A stretch of 58,974 nt of DNA, taken from positions 1 through 58,974 of the forward strand of contig JAJDAH010000134.1 in assembly GCA_029261965.1 (NCBI GenBank), given 5' to 3'. The stretch comes from Polyangiaceae bacterium (lineage in GTDB: Bacteria; Myxococcota_A; Polyangia; Polyangiales; Polyangiaceae). Position numbers and translations under genes: made by a program. The notes under the pieces are model-generated. The model ran no database searches. It was given only the letters and a program-made list of their open reading frames with translations, and was not told the origin of the DNA. Shown here piece by piece: positions 8,632 through 15,723 of the stretch; positions within the stretch are counted from its first letter, which is position 1; every line of letters starts with the position of its first letter.

Positions 8632-9263
8632 CAATCCACCCCTGATCGCGATAGATGCCAAAAAACTTGCCGTTTCATCACCCGCAACGCAACGCCTCTT
8701 TGGTCTCCTTGTGGCTAGAAACGCCCTAACCGATGGCCGCAACTGGGCGACAGGTTTCCGATCCGAAAGCCGACATCAGAGCCAGCGATAAGTAGCGCAG
8801 TCCATTGGTCATAGGCAGAAATTCGATCTCCCTTGTCACCCACGGGCTTGACCCGGCGATCCATGGCGAATGCCAGGCACAATGTCAGAGTGAATGCCCG
8901 GATCAAGTCCACGGCTGTCCGGTTTAATTTTGTGGACGTTGTGCATGGCATTGATTCTGCTCGTGTCCAAGCATTTAGAGATGTTTTGGACACGGAAGCC
9001 GTGTCCCCTCTCCCGGCGGGAGAGGGTCAGGGTGAGGGGGTTTTGTTTTCTTACTTCGTTGAGGGCGGAGCGTTCTCAAACCCACAGAAATCTGCGCCCC
9101 CGATACCAAATCCCCCTCACCCTCCCGCTTCGCGGGGCCCTCCCTCTCCCGGCGGGAGAGGGCAAACCTGCGCCGAGCCAAATTAAACCGGACAGCCGTG
9201 GATCAAGCCCGGCAATGACACTACCGAAAAGGAGCCATGCCACGTCGTTGATGAAAAAACGCT
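8632..9263. other. gene-free interval occupied by repeats
   Basis: No credible gene is seen in this 632-bp stretch. Roughly half is the MITE-like element. The remainder (about 8826-8902 and 9208-9225) reads as a dispersed intergenic repeat interrupted by it. Short open frames here have no ribosome binding site or family resemblance. Confidence 0.6.
8903..9207. mobile_element. MITE-like element with 23-bp TIRs and 5-bp target duplication
   Basis: Perfect 23-bp terminal inverted repeats occupy 8908-8930 (beginning TCCACGGCTG) and 9180-9202 (ending CAGCCGTGGA). They are bounded by the direct repeat TCAAG at 8903-8907 and 9203-9207, a likely target-site duplication. The 295-bp element encodes no transposase; inside are two CT-rich palindromes (8996-9043 and 9113-9166). 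Joining the flanks restores a GGATCAAGCCCGGCAATGAC-type sequence, so it seems to have inserted into another dispersed repeat. Transposition would need an enzyme supplied from elsewhere. Confidence 0.72.
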
Positions 9264-9551
9264 TCAAATTGGGCCGAGGTTCAGCTCCTTAGCGCGATCG
9301 TAACACGCGCCGCACAAAAGCTTGACGGAAGCGAACTCCAGCATTTCTTGAGTCCACTCACCGCCTTTGAGCGCAACCAACTCGTTGCACGCTGTACACA
9401 CTGCGTCAGGTCGTGCTTGGTCGGAATCTTCCGCCCACCAGAACCCATACGGTTGGTTCTCTGATAAACCTTGGACAATGTGCTGACAGACAAAAGTTTC
9501 ATCCTGAGGACCGTGTATGTCGCAGTGAACTTGTTTTGGTTGGTCGTTCAT
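9264..9551 (-). CDS. small Cys/His-rich, probably zinc-binding protein
   Basis: 95-residue protein not assigned to a known family. It carries three Cys/His clusters spaced like zinc ligands: HCDIHG with FVCQH near the N terminus, CTAC in the middle and CGAC near the C terminus, plus a Trp-Trp pair (GFWWA). No signal or membrane segment is visible, so a cytoplasmic zinc-binding protein is the best reading. It lies between the MITE-like element and a gene-free stretch, in the lower-GC patch. Confidence 0.65.
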   Translation of the reverse strand: MNDQPKQVHCDIHGPQDETFVCQHIVQGLSENQPYGFWWAEDSDQARPDAVCTACNELVALKGGEWTQEMLEFASVKLLCGACYDRAKELNLGPI

Positions 9552-9893
9552 ATTTTCGGAACCTAAAGAAAGCTACAAATCTCAAAAAAATGGAGTACTC
9601 CACCGCAAATACCCTACCACTACCTACAAAATTTAAAACCGCCTCACTATGGATCGAAGGCGGGCGTCACGGCGCTGAGCTTAGTGCCGACCTCGGCCCC
9701 CCGTTGCAGACCCGTCTCTCGACTATGAGCGTACGATCATTCGAGGTTCGGTCTAATCGGCCAGCGTCGGTTTTTCGGGCGCCGCGCGGATGCCGATGGG
9801 TGACTTGCGCGGTCCGGTCCCGCGTTCGCCGGCAATGAAAAATTGGCGCCGTTTTTCCGTGAGACGCAAATCGCGATCGGAGCGGCGCGCCGG
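9552..9893. other. gene-free interval
   Basis: No intact gene. The left part is AT-richer and holds a short palindrome (TGGAGTACTCCA near 9590); the right part is the degenerate thioesterase-tail copy described separately. Confidence 0.5.
9687..9800 (-). pseudogene. degenerate copy of a thioesterase gene 3' end
   Basis: This 114-bp segment aligns along its whole length with 10891-11006, which holds the last codons and downstream sequence of the thioesterase gene. By eye about four bases in five agree. Read on the minus strand it still gives GIRAAPEKP...AD and a TAG at 9755-9753, matching the thioesterase tail GIRAALEKLKPTD. The rest of the gene is missing. The two copies flank the quinone oxidoreductase gene in direct orientation. 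Confidence 0.6.
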
Positions 9894-10877
9894 TCAGGCG
9901 ACCCGCACCAGGCAAGCCCCGAACAGCGCCCCCGTTTCGATCGCTTCATGGGCCGCGATCATCTCATCGAAGGCGAAGCGCGAACCGACACGATGGCTGA
10001 GGGCGTTGCCGGCGATCAGTCTTTCCACCTGGACGAACGCCGCATCCTGAGCCTCGCTCGGCATGCCGAAGATAGCGAAGGGGCGGAGCGTGACGTTCTT
10101 GTACATAAGCGCCAGAAAAGGCACTTGCGGAGTCGCGGCGCCGTCGGAGCTGTAGGCCGCGATGACGCCGTTGTCGCGAACCAGAGCCGGCGCGTCGGCG
10201 ATGTTGGCGCCGAAGGCGACGTCCAAGACACGATCGACGCCGGTCCCGCCGGTGATCCGCGAAACGGCGGCGGGGATGTCGTCCGATTTGTAGTTGAGGG
10301 CATGGTCCGCGCCGAGGCCGAGAACGTGATCGATCTTCTCCGCCGAGCCCACCGTGGCGATGACCCTGGCGCCGGCGTGCTTGGCCATCTGCACCGCATA
10401 ACGCCCGACACGGCCGGCGGCGCCGGTCACCAGGATGGTCTGGCCGGAGATGTCGCCGTCGGCGAACAAGCCTCGGTGCGCGGTCACCGCGGGGACACCG
10501 AGACAAGCGCCGTCCTCAAAGGATTGTCCATCGGGAAGATGCCGGGCCTGGCGGGCCGGCAGCACACAGTATTCCGCCGCCGTGCCCATGGGCCTGAAGG
10601 CCTGGGCGCCGAAAAGCCAAACCCGCTCGCCGACGCGCGCCGGGTCCGCGTCCGGGCCGACGGCGTCGATGACGCCGCTGCCGTCATTGTTGGGAACGAT
10701 ACGCGGAAAGCGCGCGAGCTCCCGGCCCAAATGGCGGCGTTTACAGTCCGTCGGGTTGACGGCGGAAACGGCAAGCTTCACGCGGACTTCACCGGGCCCC
10801 GGTTCCGGCGTCTTCATCTCGCCTAACCGCAGAACCTGTGCGGCGGCGCCCGCTTTTTCGTACCAGTACGCTTTCAT
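9894..10877 (-). CDS. zinc-independent MDR oxidoreductase (quinone reductase-like)
   Basis: 327-residue medium-chain dehydrogenase/reductase of the NADPH:quinone oxidoreductase group. The GroES-like N-terminal domain (PGPGEVRVKLAVSAVNPTDCKRR) lacks catalytic zinc ligands. The Rossmann domain has the nucleotide-binding motif VTGAAGRVGRYAVQMAKHAGA. It probably reduces quinones or enones in the cytosol. It is flanked by direct copies of a roughly 115-bp segment (9687-9800 and 10891-11006), hinting at local duplication or insertion. A distant paralogue lies at 20671-21678. Confidence 0.87.
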   Translation of the reverse strand: MKAYWYEKAGAAAQVLRLGEMKTPEPGPGEVRVKLAVSAVNPTDCKRRHLGRELARFPRIVPNNDGSGVIDAVGPDADPARVGERVWLFGAQAFRPMGTAAEYCVLPARQARHLPDGQSFEDGACLGVPAVTAHRGLFADGDISGQTILVTGAAGRVGRYAVQMAKHAGARVIATVGSAEKIDHVLGLGADHALNYKSDDIPAAVSRITGGTGVDRVLDVAFGANIADAPALVRDNGVIAAYSSDGAATPQVPFLALMYKNVTLRPFAIFGMPSEAQDAAFVQVERLIAGNALSHRVGSRFAFDEMIAAHEAIETGALFGACLVRVA

Positions 10878-10957
10878 GACTTTCTTACAACCGACCTCGG
10901 CCCCCTCGTTGCAGCCCCACCTCTCGACGATGAGCGCACGATCGATCGAGCTCCGGT

Positions 10958-11401
10958 CTAATCCGTCGGCTTCAGTTTTTCGAGCGCCGCGCGTATGCCG
11001 TCTGGGATCGGCACCGCCTTCATGCTGGCGCGCTCGACAAAGACGTGGACGAAATGCCCGTCGGCGGCGGCCTCGGGCGCGCCGGTTTGAAACAGACCGA
11101 TCTCATAGCGCACGCTGCGCCGGCCCAGGTGTCCGACCCGCAGGCCGGCCTCGATGGTTTCCGGAAACGCGAAGGCGGCGCGGTAGCGGCAGGCCGACTC
11201 GGCGCAGACTCCAACCACCGCGGATTCGTGAATATCCAGGCCCCCCACATGAATCAGGTAGTCCGCTATCACCGTATCGAAGTACGAATAGTAGACCACG
11301 TTGTTGACGTGGCCGTAGATGTCGTTGTCCATCCAGCGCGTCGGGATGGCCAAAAAGTGGGAAAAGTCGGCGCGGCCGATCTTGGGGTTTTCGGCACTCA
11401 C
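10958..11401 (-). CDS. acyl-CoA thioesterase, hotdog fold (4HBT)
   Basis: 147-residue hotdog-fold thioesterase of the YbgC/FadM type, hydrolysing acyl-CoA esters. The active-site region IPTRWMDNDIYGHVNNVVYYSYFDT contains the expected Asp and His-Val-Asn-Asn. The start is a GTG at 11401 that overlaps the stop of the upstream hydrolase by four bases (GTGA), so the two are translationally coupled. The gene's 3' end is duplicated at 9687-9800. Confidence 0.88.
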   Translation of the reverse strand: MSAENPKIGRADFSHFLAIPTRWMDNDIYGHVNNVVYYSYFDTVIADYLIHVGGLDIHESAVVGVCAESACRYRAAFAFPETIEAGLRVGHLGRRSVRYEIGLFQTGAPEAAADGHFVHVFVERASMKAVPIPDGIRAALEKLKPTD

Positions 11402-12186
11402 AAAACCGCCCTCAAGGCATCCAAGGTCTCGTCCGGTTTTTCCAACATCATCATGTGCCCGCTGCCCGCGATAAGAGTTATCTCCGCGCCCGCGATCGCC
11501 CCGGCCAGCTTGGCGCCCGCCTTCGCCGGGGTCATGAGATCGCCGTCTCCGGCGACGATGCGGCACGGGCAGGAGACCTTGGCGGCGGCCGCCATCGCGC
11601 CGGCATAAGCATCGCAGGCGGCCAGGTCGCCATGGAGCACGCCCGGCGCACTGCGCTCCAGCACCCGTTCCGCGCCGCCCATGAGCCACAGGCCCGGAGC
11701 CCGGTTACCGCCCAGGTGCCCGGCCCGGCCGTGCCCCCAGGAGGTGACCAGATCGACCGCCAGATGTTGGTTCGCCTGCGCGGCGGCGAGCAAATCGGGA
11801 TGCACCGGCATCTTTGGCGCCGCGCCGAGCAGGGCCAGGGCCCGCACCTTGGATTTCAGCTCCGCCGCCGCGGCCAGGGCAACGAGGGCGCCCATGGAAT
11901 GCCCGGCCAAGGCCGCCGTCCGCACCCCGGCGGCGTCCAGCAGCCGCCCGAGCCAAGCGGCCATGTCCTCGATCGAGCTCAAGGGCGCGCCGGCCGAGCG
12001 GCCATGGCCCGGCAGATCGACCGCCAGAACGTTGCGTCCATGATGCGCGAAGTAGCGCGGTTGCAATGCCCAGACGGTATGATCCATGCCGGCGCCATGC
12101 ACAAAAACAATAGAATCTCGTACGGCATCGAAGGGCTGTCCCCCGGTCGCGGCGAAGACATCGTTGCCATCGACGGTCAGGTTCAT
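11398..12186 (-). CDS. alpha/beta-fold hydrolase
   Basis: 262-residue alpha/beta hydrolase. Visible are the oxyanion region FVHGAGMDHTVW, the nucleophile elbow AGHSMGALVAL (Ser), the acid in VAGDGDLMTP (Asp) and the catalytic His in IAGSGHMMMLE. Probably a carboxylesterase or thioesterase partner; the GTGA overlap with the following acyl-CoA thioesterase suggests joint action on acyl esters. Substrate unknown. A CT-rich repeat pair lies between this gene and the metY-type gene upstream. Confidence 0.87.
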   Translation of the reverse strand: MNLTVDGNDVFAATGGQPFDAVRDSIVFVHGAGMDHTVWALQPRYFAHHGRNVLAVDLPGHGRSAGAPLSSIEDMAAWLGRLLDAAGVRTAALAGHSMGALVALAAAAELKSKVRALALLGAAPKMPVHPDLLAAAQANQHLAVDLVTSWGHGRAGHLGGNRAPGLWLMGGAERVLERSAPGVLHGDLAACDAYAGAMAAAAKVSCPCRIVAGDGDLMTPAKAGAKLAGAIAGAEITLIAGSGHMMMLEKPDETLDALRAVL

Positions 12187-12220
12187 GGATACCTGGCGCC
12201 CGTGCGGCGGGTGGAAAGGT

Positions 12221-12320
12221 CACCCCCACCCCGGCCCTCCCCCCTCAAGGGGGAGGGAGAAGAAAGTACGGCCACTCCCCTTTTCCCTCCCCCCTTGAGG
12301 GGGAGGGTTAGGGTGGGGGG
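12221..12320. repeat. paired CT-rich palindromic repeat
   Basis: Two palindromes, CCCTCCCCCCTCAAGGGGGAGGG-type at about 12235-12257 and its near copy at about 12285-12307, are arranged head to head with outer CACCCCCACCCC and GGGTTAGGGTGGGG arms. Related copies lie inside the MITE-like element (8996-9166) and at 51712-51860. All are intergenic and look like one REP/BIME-like family. Confidence 0.65.
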
Positions 12321-12346
12321 CCCTTTGGTGCCGCGTGCCACCGCCA

Positions 12347-13642
12347 TCAGGCCTTCTGCGAGGCGCGGATGGCCTGGTGCAAATCCGCGACGATGTCCTC
12401 GGCGTCTTCGATCCCGACCGAGAGCCGCACCATGTCCTCGCCCACGCCAGCATCCGCGAGTTGTTCCGCTGTCATCTGCTGGTGCGTGGTGCTGGCGGGG
12501 TGCAAGACCAGCGTCTTGGCATCGCCGACATTGGCCAGATGAGAGGCCAGCTTGCACGCCTCGATAAAGCGCGCGCCGGCCGCCCGGCCGCCCTTGAGCC
12601 CGAAACTAACGATGGAACCCGCGCCCTTGGGTAACAGGCGCCGGGCGAGCTCGTAATCCGGGTGGCTGGGCAGCGAGGGGTGCAGGACCCAAGCGACCGC
12701 CTCGTTCGATTCCAGAAATTCGAGAACCTTCACCGTATTGGACATGTGGCGTTCGAGTCGCAGCGGCAGGGTCTCAACCCCTTGCAGGATATAGAAGGCG
12801 TTCTGCGGGCTCATGCAGGCGCCGAAATCGCGCAGGCCCTCGGCGCGCGCGCGCATGCAAAAGGCCTGCGGGCCGAACTCCTCGGCGAAGTCGATGCCGT
12901 GATAGCCGGCGTAGGGCTCGGTCAGGGTCGGGAACTTGGCCGCCTTCTCCCAGTCGAAACGGCCGCCGTCGACCAGAACGCCGCCCAGCGCCAGACCGTG
13001 GCCGCCCAGCCACTTGGTCGCCGAATGCAGCACGATATCGGCGCCCATTTCGATCGGCCGGCACAGGTAAGGCGTCGCGAAGGTATTGTCGATCATCAGG
13101 GGCAGACCGGCCTCGTGCGCGATCTGGGCCAGCGCCGGGATATCCAGCACCTCCAGACCGGGGTTTCCCAGGGTTTCGGCATAAACCAGGCGGGTTTCGG
13201 GCCGAATCGCGGCACGGAATCCGTCCAGGTCGCGCGGCTTCACGAAACTCGTCTCGATCCCGAAACGCGGCAGGGTCAAACCGAAGAGGTTGATGCTGCC
13301 CCCGTAAAGCGAGGCCGAGGATACGATGTGCCCGCCCTGCCCCATCAGCGTGACGACGGCCAGGTGCAGCGCCGCGTGGCCCGAGGCGGTCGCGATCGCG
13401 CCGACTCCGTGCTCCAGCGCCGCAACCCGCTCCTCCAGAACCGCCACGGTCGGATTGGAAATCCGGCTGTAGATATGGCCGGCTCGCTCCAGGTTGAACA
13501 GCGAGGCCGCATGCTCGCTGTCGCGAAAGACATAGGAGGTCGTCTGATAGATCGGCACCGCGCGCGCGCCGGTCACCGGATCGGGCTGTTGCCCCGCGTG
13601 CAAGGCAAGGGTATCGAACTTCAGAAACTTGGGATCGGCCAT
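12347..13642 (-). CDS. metY: O-acetylhomoserine sulfhydrylase
   Basis: 431-residue PLP enzyme of the Cys/Met metabolism family that makes homocysteine from O-acetylhomoserine and sulfide. The N-terminal [12 protein letters not shown] and IYQTTSYVF motifs and the PLP lysine in [10 protein letters not shown] (Lys210) are intact, and length fits the homotetrameric OAH sulfhydrylases. The ATG at 13642 is preferred over a TTG four codons upstream because the family begins MADPKF-like. No good Shine-Dalgarno is seen; the bases just before the ATG can pair with the leader, suggesting translational control (see the leader entry). Confidence 0.93.
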   Translation of the reverse strand: MADPKFLKFDTLALHAGQQPDPVTGARAVPIYQTTSYVFRDSEHAASLFNLERAGHIYSRISNPTVAVLEERVAALEHGVGAIATASGHAALHLAVVTLMGQGGHIVSSASLYGGSINLFGLTLPRFGIETSFVKPRDLDGFRAAIRPETRLVYAETLGNPGLEVLDIPALAQIAHEAGLPLMIDNTFATPYLCRPIEMGADIVLHSATKWLGGHGLALGGVLVDGGRFDWEKAAKFPTLTEPYAGYHGIDFAEEFGPQAFCMRARAEGLRDFGACMSPQNAFYILQGVETLPLRLERHMSNTVKVLEFLESNEAVAWVLHPSLPSHPDYELARRLLPKGAGSIVSFGLKGGRAAGARFIEACKLASHLANVGDAKTLVLHPASTTHQQMTAEQLADAGVGEDMVRLSVGIEDAEDIVADLHQAIRASQKA

Positions 13643-13890
13643 CGAGTCGCTCAATTCGTTAACGGCGCTTAAGGGAGCCGGTCAGCGACTCCGCCGGTCC
13701 ACATGAGTCCAACGAACCTACACGAAATCCGGCGGCCGTCTCAACGGCTCCCCCCTCTTTGTCCAGGCCTCGCCTGGCAAGGAGCGGGAGTTTGCCGCGA
13801 TCCAGGCAAAAAAAATGGGGGCCGCGGACCCCTTTGCCTGGGTTGCGGCCCCTCAAATTTTTTTAACGCCTCAGCCTGTCAACTTGCCGG
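13643..13890 (-). promoter_or_regulatory. structured metY leader, candidate riboswitch or attenuator
   Basis: The roughly 250-base leader (minus strand) has, in order: a hairpin 13852-13818 followed by eight U (13815-13808); a hairpin CCAGGC/GCCTGG (13777-13763); an eight-pair helix GGGAGCCG/CGGCTCCC (13752-13745 with 13680-13673) enclosing a seven-pair helix CCGCCGG/CCGGCGG (13735-13729 with 13697-13691); and GAGTCGCT (13691-13684), perfectly complementary to AGCGACTC (13651-13644) two bases before the ATG. GCCGT/ACGGC can form a competing hairpin. It does not match the SAM-I, SAM-II or SAH consensus as I know them. Confidence 0.5.
13808..13864. terminator. bidirectional terminator-like hairpin inside the metY leader
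   Basis: GGGGCCGC (13818-13825) and GCGGCCCC (13845-13852) pair perfectly. On the minus strand the stem is followed by eight U (13815-13808); on the plus strand by seven T (13858-13864). Placed about 40 bases after the predicted metY start site, it could act as an attenuator or end a short leader RNA. Confidence 0.6.
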
Positions 13891-13896
13891 ACCGAG

Positions 13897-13925
13897 ACCT
13901 TATGCGGGGTGAAAGACGCAGTCAA
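13897..13925 (-). promoter_or_regulatory. sigma-70-type promoter of metY
   Basis: On the minus strand TTGACT (13925-13920), a 17-base spacer and TAAGGT (13902-13897) form a near-consensus promoter. Transcription would begin near 13890 and run through the structured leader into metY. Confidence 0.6.
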
Positions 13926-14290
13926 GAACGGAATAGTTAACAAGGACTTGGCGGTTGTGAGCGCCTTCGCGTCCACGATCCCTGGTAGGTGCACGATCAA
14001 ACTAACACAAGGGGCGGCGTCTTTGCGGTCTTAGGGCCGAATCGGCGGAACAAGCCCGCCGCGCCAAAGAAAAAACCGCCGGACGAACCGGCGGTAAGTT
14101 AACAGGGAGGCATTACAAGGAACGGAACCTAATCCGTCCAACGACCGGAGTACCCAGGGCGGGACCCGCAGATCGTCTATGGAGCATTCTAGACACAGAC
14201 TGCTAAAGAATGGTTAACAAAAAACGAAAGATTATTGCGTAAATAATTATACAAGGCGGCGGGATTCAGCAGATTTGGCGCCACCCGGCC
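13926..14290. other. gene-free interval between metY promoter and bdhA stop
   Basis: Apart from the terminator at 14066-14095 no gene is visible. 14195-14265 is markedly AT-rich and without an open frame of note. Confidence 0.5.
14066..14095 (-). terminator. intrinsic terminator downstream of 3-hydroxybutyrate dehydrogenase
   Basis: On the minus strand ACCGCCGG and CCGGCGGT form an eight-pair stem with a five-base loop, followed by a U-rich tail (TTTTTCTTT). It is the first strong terminator after the dehydrogenase stop at 14291. Confidence 0.75.
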
Positions 14291-15070
14291 CTATTGCGCC
14301 ATCCAGCCGCCGTCGATTGGGATCGGCACCCCGGTCATCTGCGCCGCCGCGTCCGAGCACAGGAAACAGGCCAGCCCGGCAATCTGCTGCGCGGTGACGA
14401 ATTGCTTCGTGGGCTGTCTTTCCAGCATGGCGGCCGTCGCCGCCGCCTCGTCGCAACCGTCGCGCGCCGCGCGGGCCTCGATCTGCTTTTGCACCAGCGG
14501 CGTGTGCACCCACCCGGGACAGATGGCGTTACAAGTGATGCCGCTGCCCGCGGTTTCCAGCGCGGTCACCTTGGTCAAGCCGACGATGCCGTGCTTGGCC
14601 GCAACATAGGCGGACTTCTCAACCGAAGCCACGAGGCCGTGCACCGAGGCGGTGTTGATAATCCGGCCCCAACCGCGCCCACGCATCTTGGGCAGGGCGG
14701 CCCGAGTCGCGTGAAAGGCGGATGAGAGATTGATCGCGATGATCGCATCCCATTTTTCAGCGGGGAAGTCCTCGAGCGTTGCGGTGTATTGGATGCCGGC
14801 ATTGTTGACCAGGATGTCGATAGCACCGAAGCGCGCTTCCGCTTCTTCGATCATGGCCGCGATCTGCGCGGGCTTGGACATGTCCGCGCCGGAATAGACG
14901 ACCTCGACCCCACTATCCTTGGCGATACCGGCGCGGGTCGCCTCGATCTCCCCGGCATCGCCAAACCCATTGAGCACGAGATTGGCGCCCTCGCCCGCCA
15001 TCGCCTTGGCCATGCCCAGGCCTATGCCACTGGTCGAGCCGGTCACAAGCGCCGTCTTACCCTTCAACAT
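14291..15070 (-). CDS. bdhA: 3-hydroxybutyrate dehydrogenase
   Basis: 259-residue short-chain dehydrogenase interconverting (R)-3-hydroxybutyrate and acetoacetate with NAD, the usual exit step of polyhydroxybutyrate breakdown. The cofactor motif TGSTSGIGLG (10-19), the NNAG strand, and the Ser142-Tyr155-Lys159 active site (NTASVHG, YVAAKHG) are present. The tail QMTGVPIPIDGGWMAQ is typical of this enzyme. A terminator follows about 200 bp downstream. Confidence 0.93.
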   Translation of the reverse strand: MLKGKTALVTGSTSGIGLGMAKAMAGEGANLVLNGFGDAGEIEATRAGIAKDSGVEVVYSGADMSKPAQIAAMIEEAEARFGAIDILVNNAGIQYTATLEDFPAEKWDAIIAINLSSAFHATRAALPKMRGRGWGRIINTASVHGLVASVEKSAYVAAKHGIVGLTKVTALETAGSGITCNAICPGWVHTPLVQKQIEARAARDGCDEAAATAAMLERQPTKQFVTAQQIAGLACFLCSDAAAQMTGVPIPIDGGWMAQ

Positions 15071-15723
15071 CTGAGTGTCCTTCGCGCGGTTATGAGATCA
15101 CATCTGGGCCAAGACATAGCGATGTGGACAGCCTTCCGCTACCCCAAGCATCAAGTAACGACTCAGTTTGAGCGTTGGTGTGCTCAAAGCACAAAGCCGG
15201 CTTGAACGTCGGCTTAGCGCTCCAAGCGCGGCCGTTATGCCGCGCAATGTCGGGCCTCGCTTCTTTACCAAAACCGGACCTAAGAACGCACGGGAGAGGT
15301 CCGGAACCATCCGAAATCGGCTGCACGGAAATCGGTTGAGGCTGTTCTCTGACTCCGGGGTTGGAGTCACGCTTTCCGTGGTGCTGCCATTCTCCGCACC
15401 TGTCGGGCGTTATCCGGGAAATCTCGGTCAAAATTCCAATTTTATTGATCTCGGTCAACGACCAGTTTTTCGGAGCGAGAGTAAATTGCAGGCGTGAGGC
15501 GCGTATTCAGGGCCTTTGCCGCGATGCCATGAGGGCAGGATGAACGAACCTTGTCATTCATGGGCCTGCTAACAGATCCTGGCGATCGGGCCGAGGCGAG
15601 CGGAGAAAGTTTTGTGGCTCTCGGGAGCGGTTTTGTCAGGAGTCTCTGGCATCGCCAGCGATCCGAGCAGTGAAGTTGGTCTGGCGGCAAACGTCCAGGA
15701 GCCGCCGTAGTGGGGGTAAACAG
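15071..15723. other. 653-bp regulatory interval before the molybdoenzyme operon
   Basis: Short open frames here lack ribosome binding sites and family resemblance, so none is called. Visible structure: an inverted repeat TGACTCC/GGAGTCA near 15350-15370 and the FNR-like box with its direct repeat at 15421-15458. The long untranslated distance to the operon start (about 265 bp) is unusual. Confidence 0.5.
15445..15458 (+). promoter_or_regulatory. FNR/CRP-family binding site
   Basis: TTGAT-CTCG-GTCAA matches the FNR consensus TTGAT-N4-ATCAA in nine of ten positions. Its right part, ATCTCGGTCAA, is repeated exactly at 15421-15431, 27 bp upstream. The position before a Mo/FeS respiratory operon supports anaerobic control; which regulator binds is inference. 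Confidence 0.6.

Noticed and set aside
13926-14065. Small RNA gene between the two minus-strand terminators
   Set aside because: The only clear promoter lies downstream at 13925-13897 and points toward metY; no independent promoter was seen.
15090-15497. Short overlapping frames in the interval before the molybdoenzyme operon
   Set aside because: No Shine-Dalgarno, no family resemblance and opposing frames of similar length; better read as regulatory sequence.
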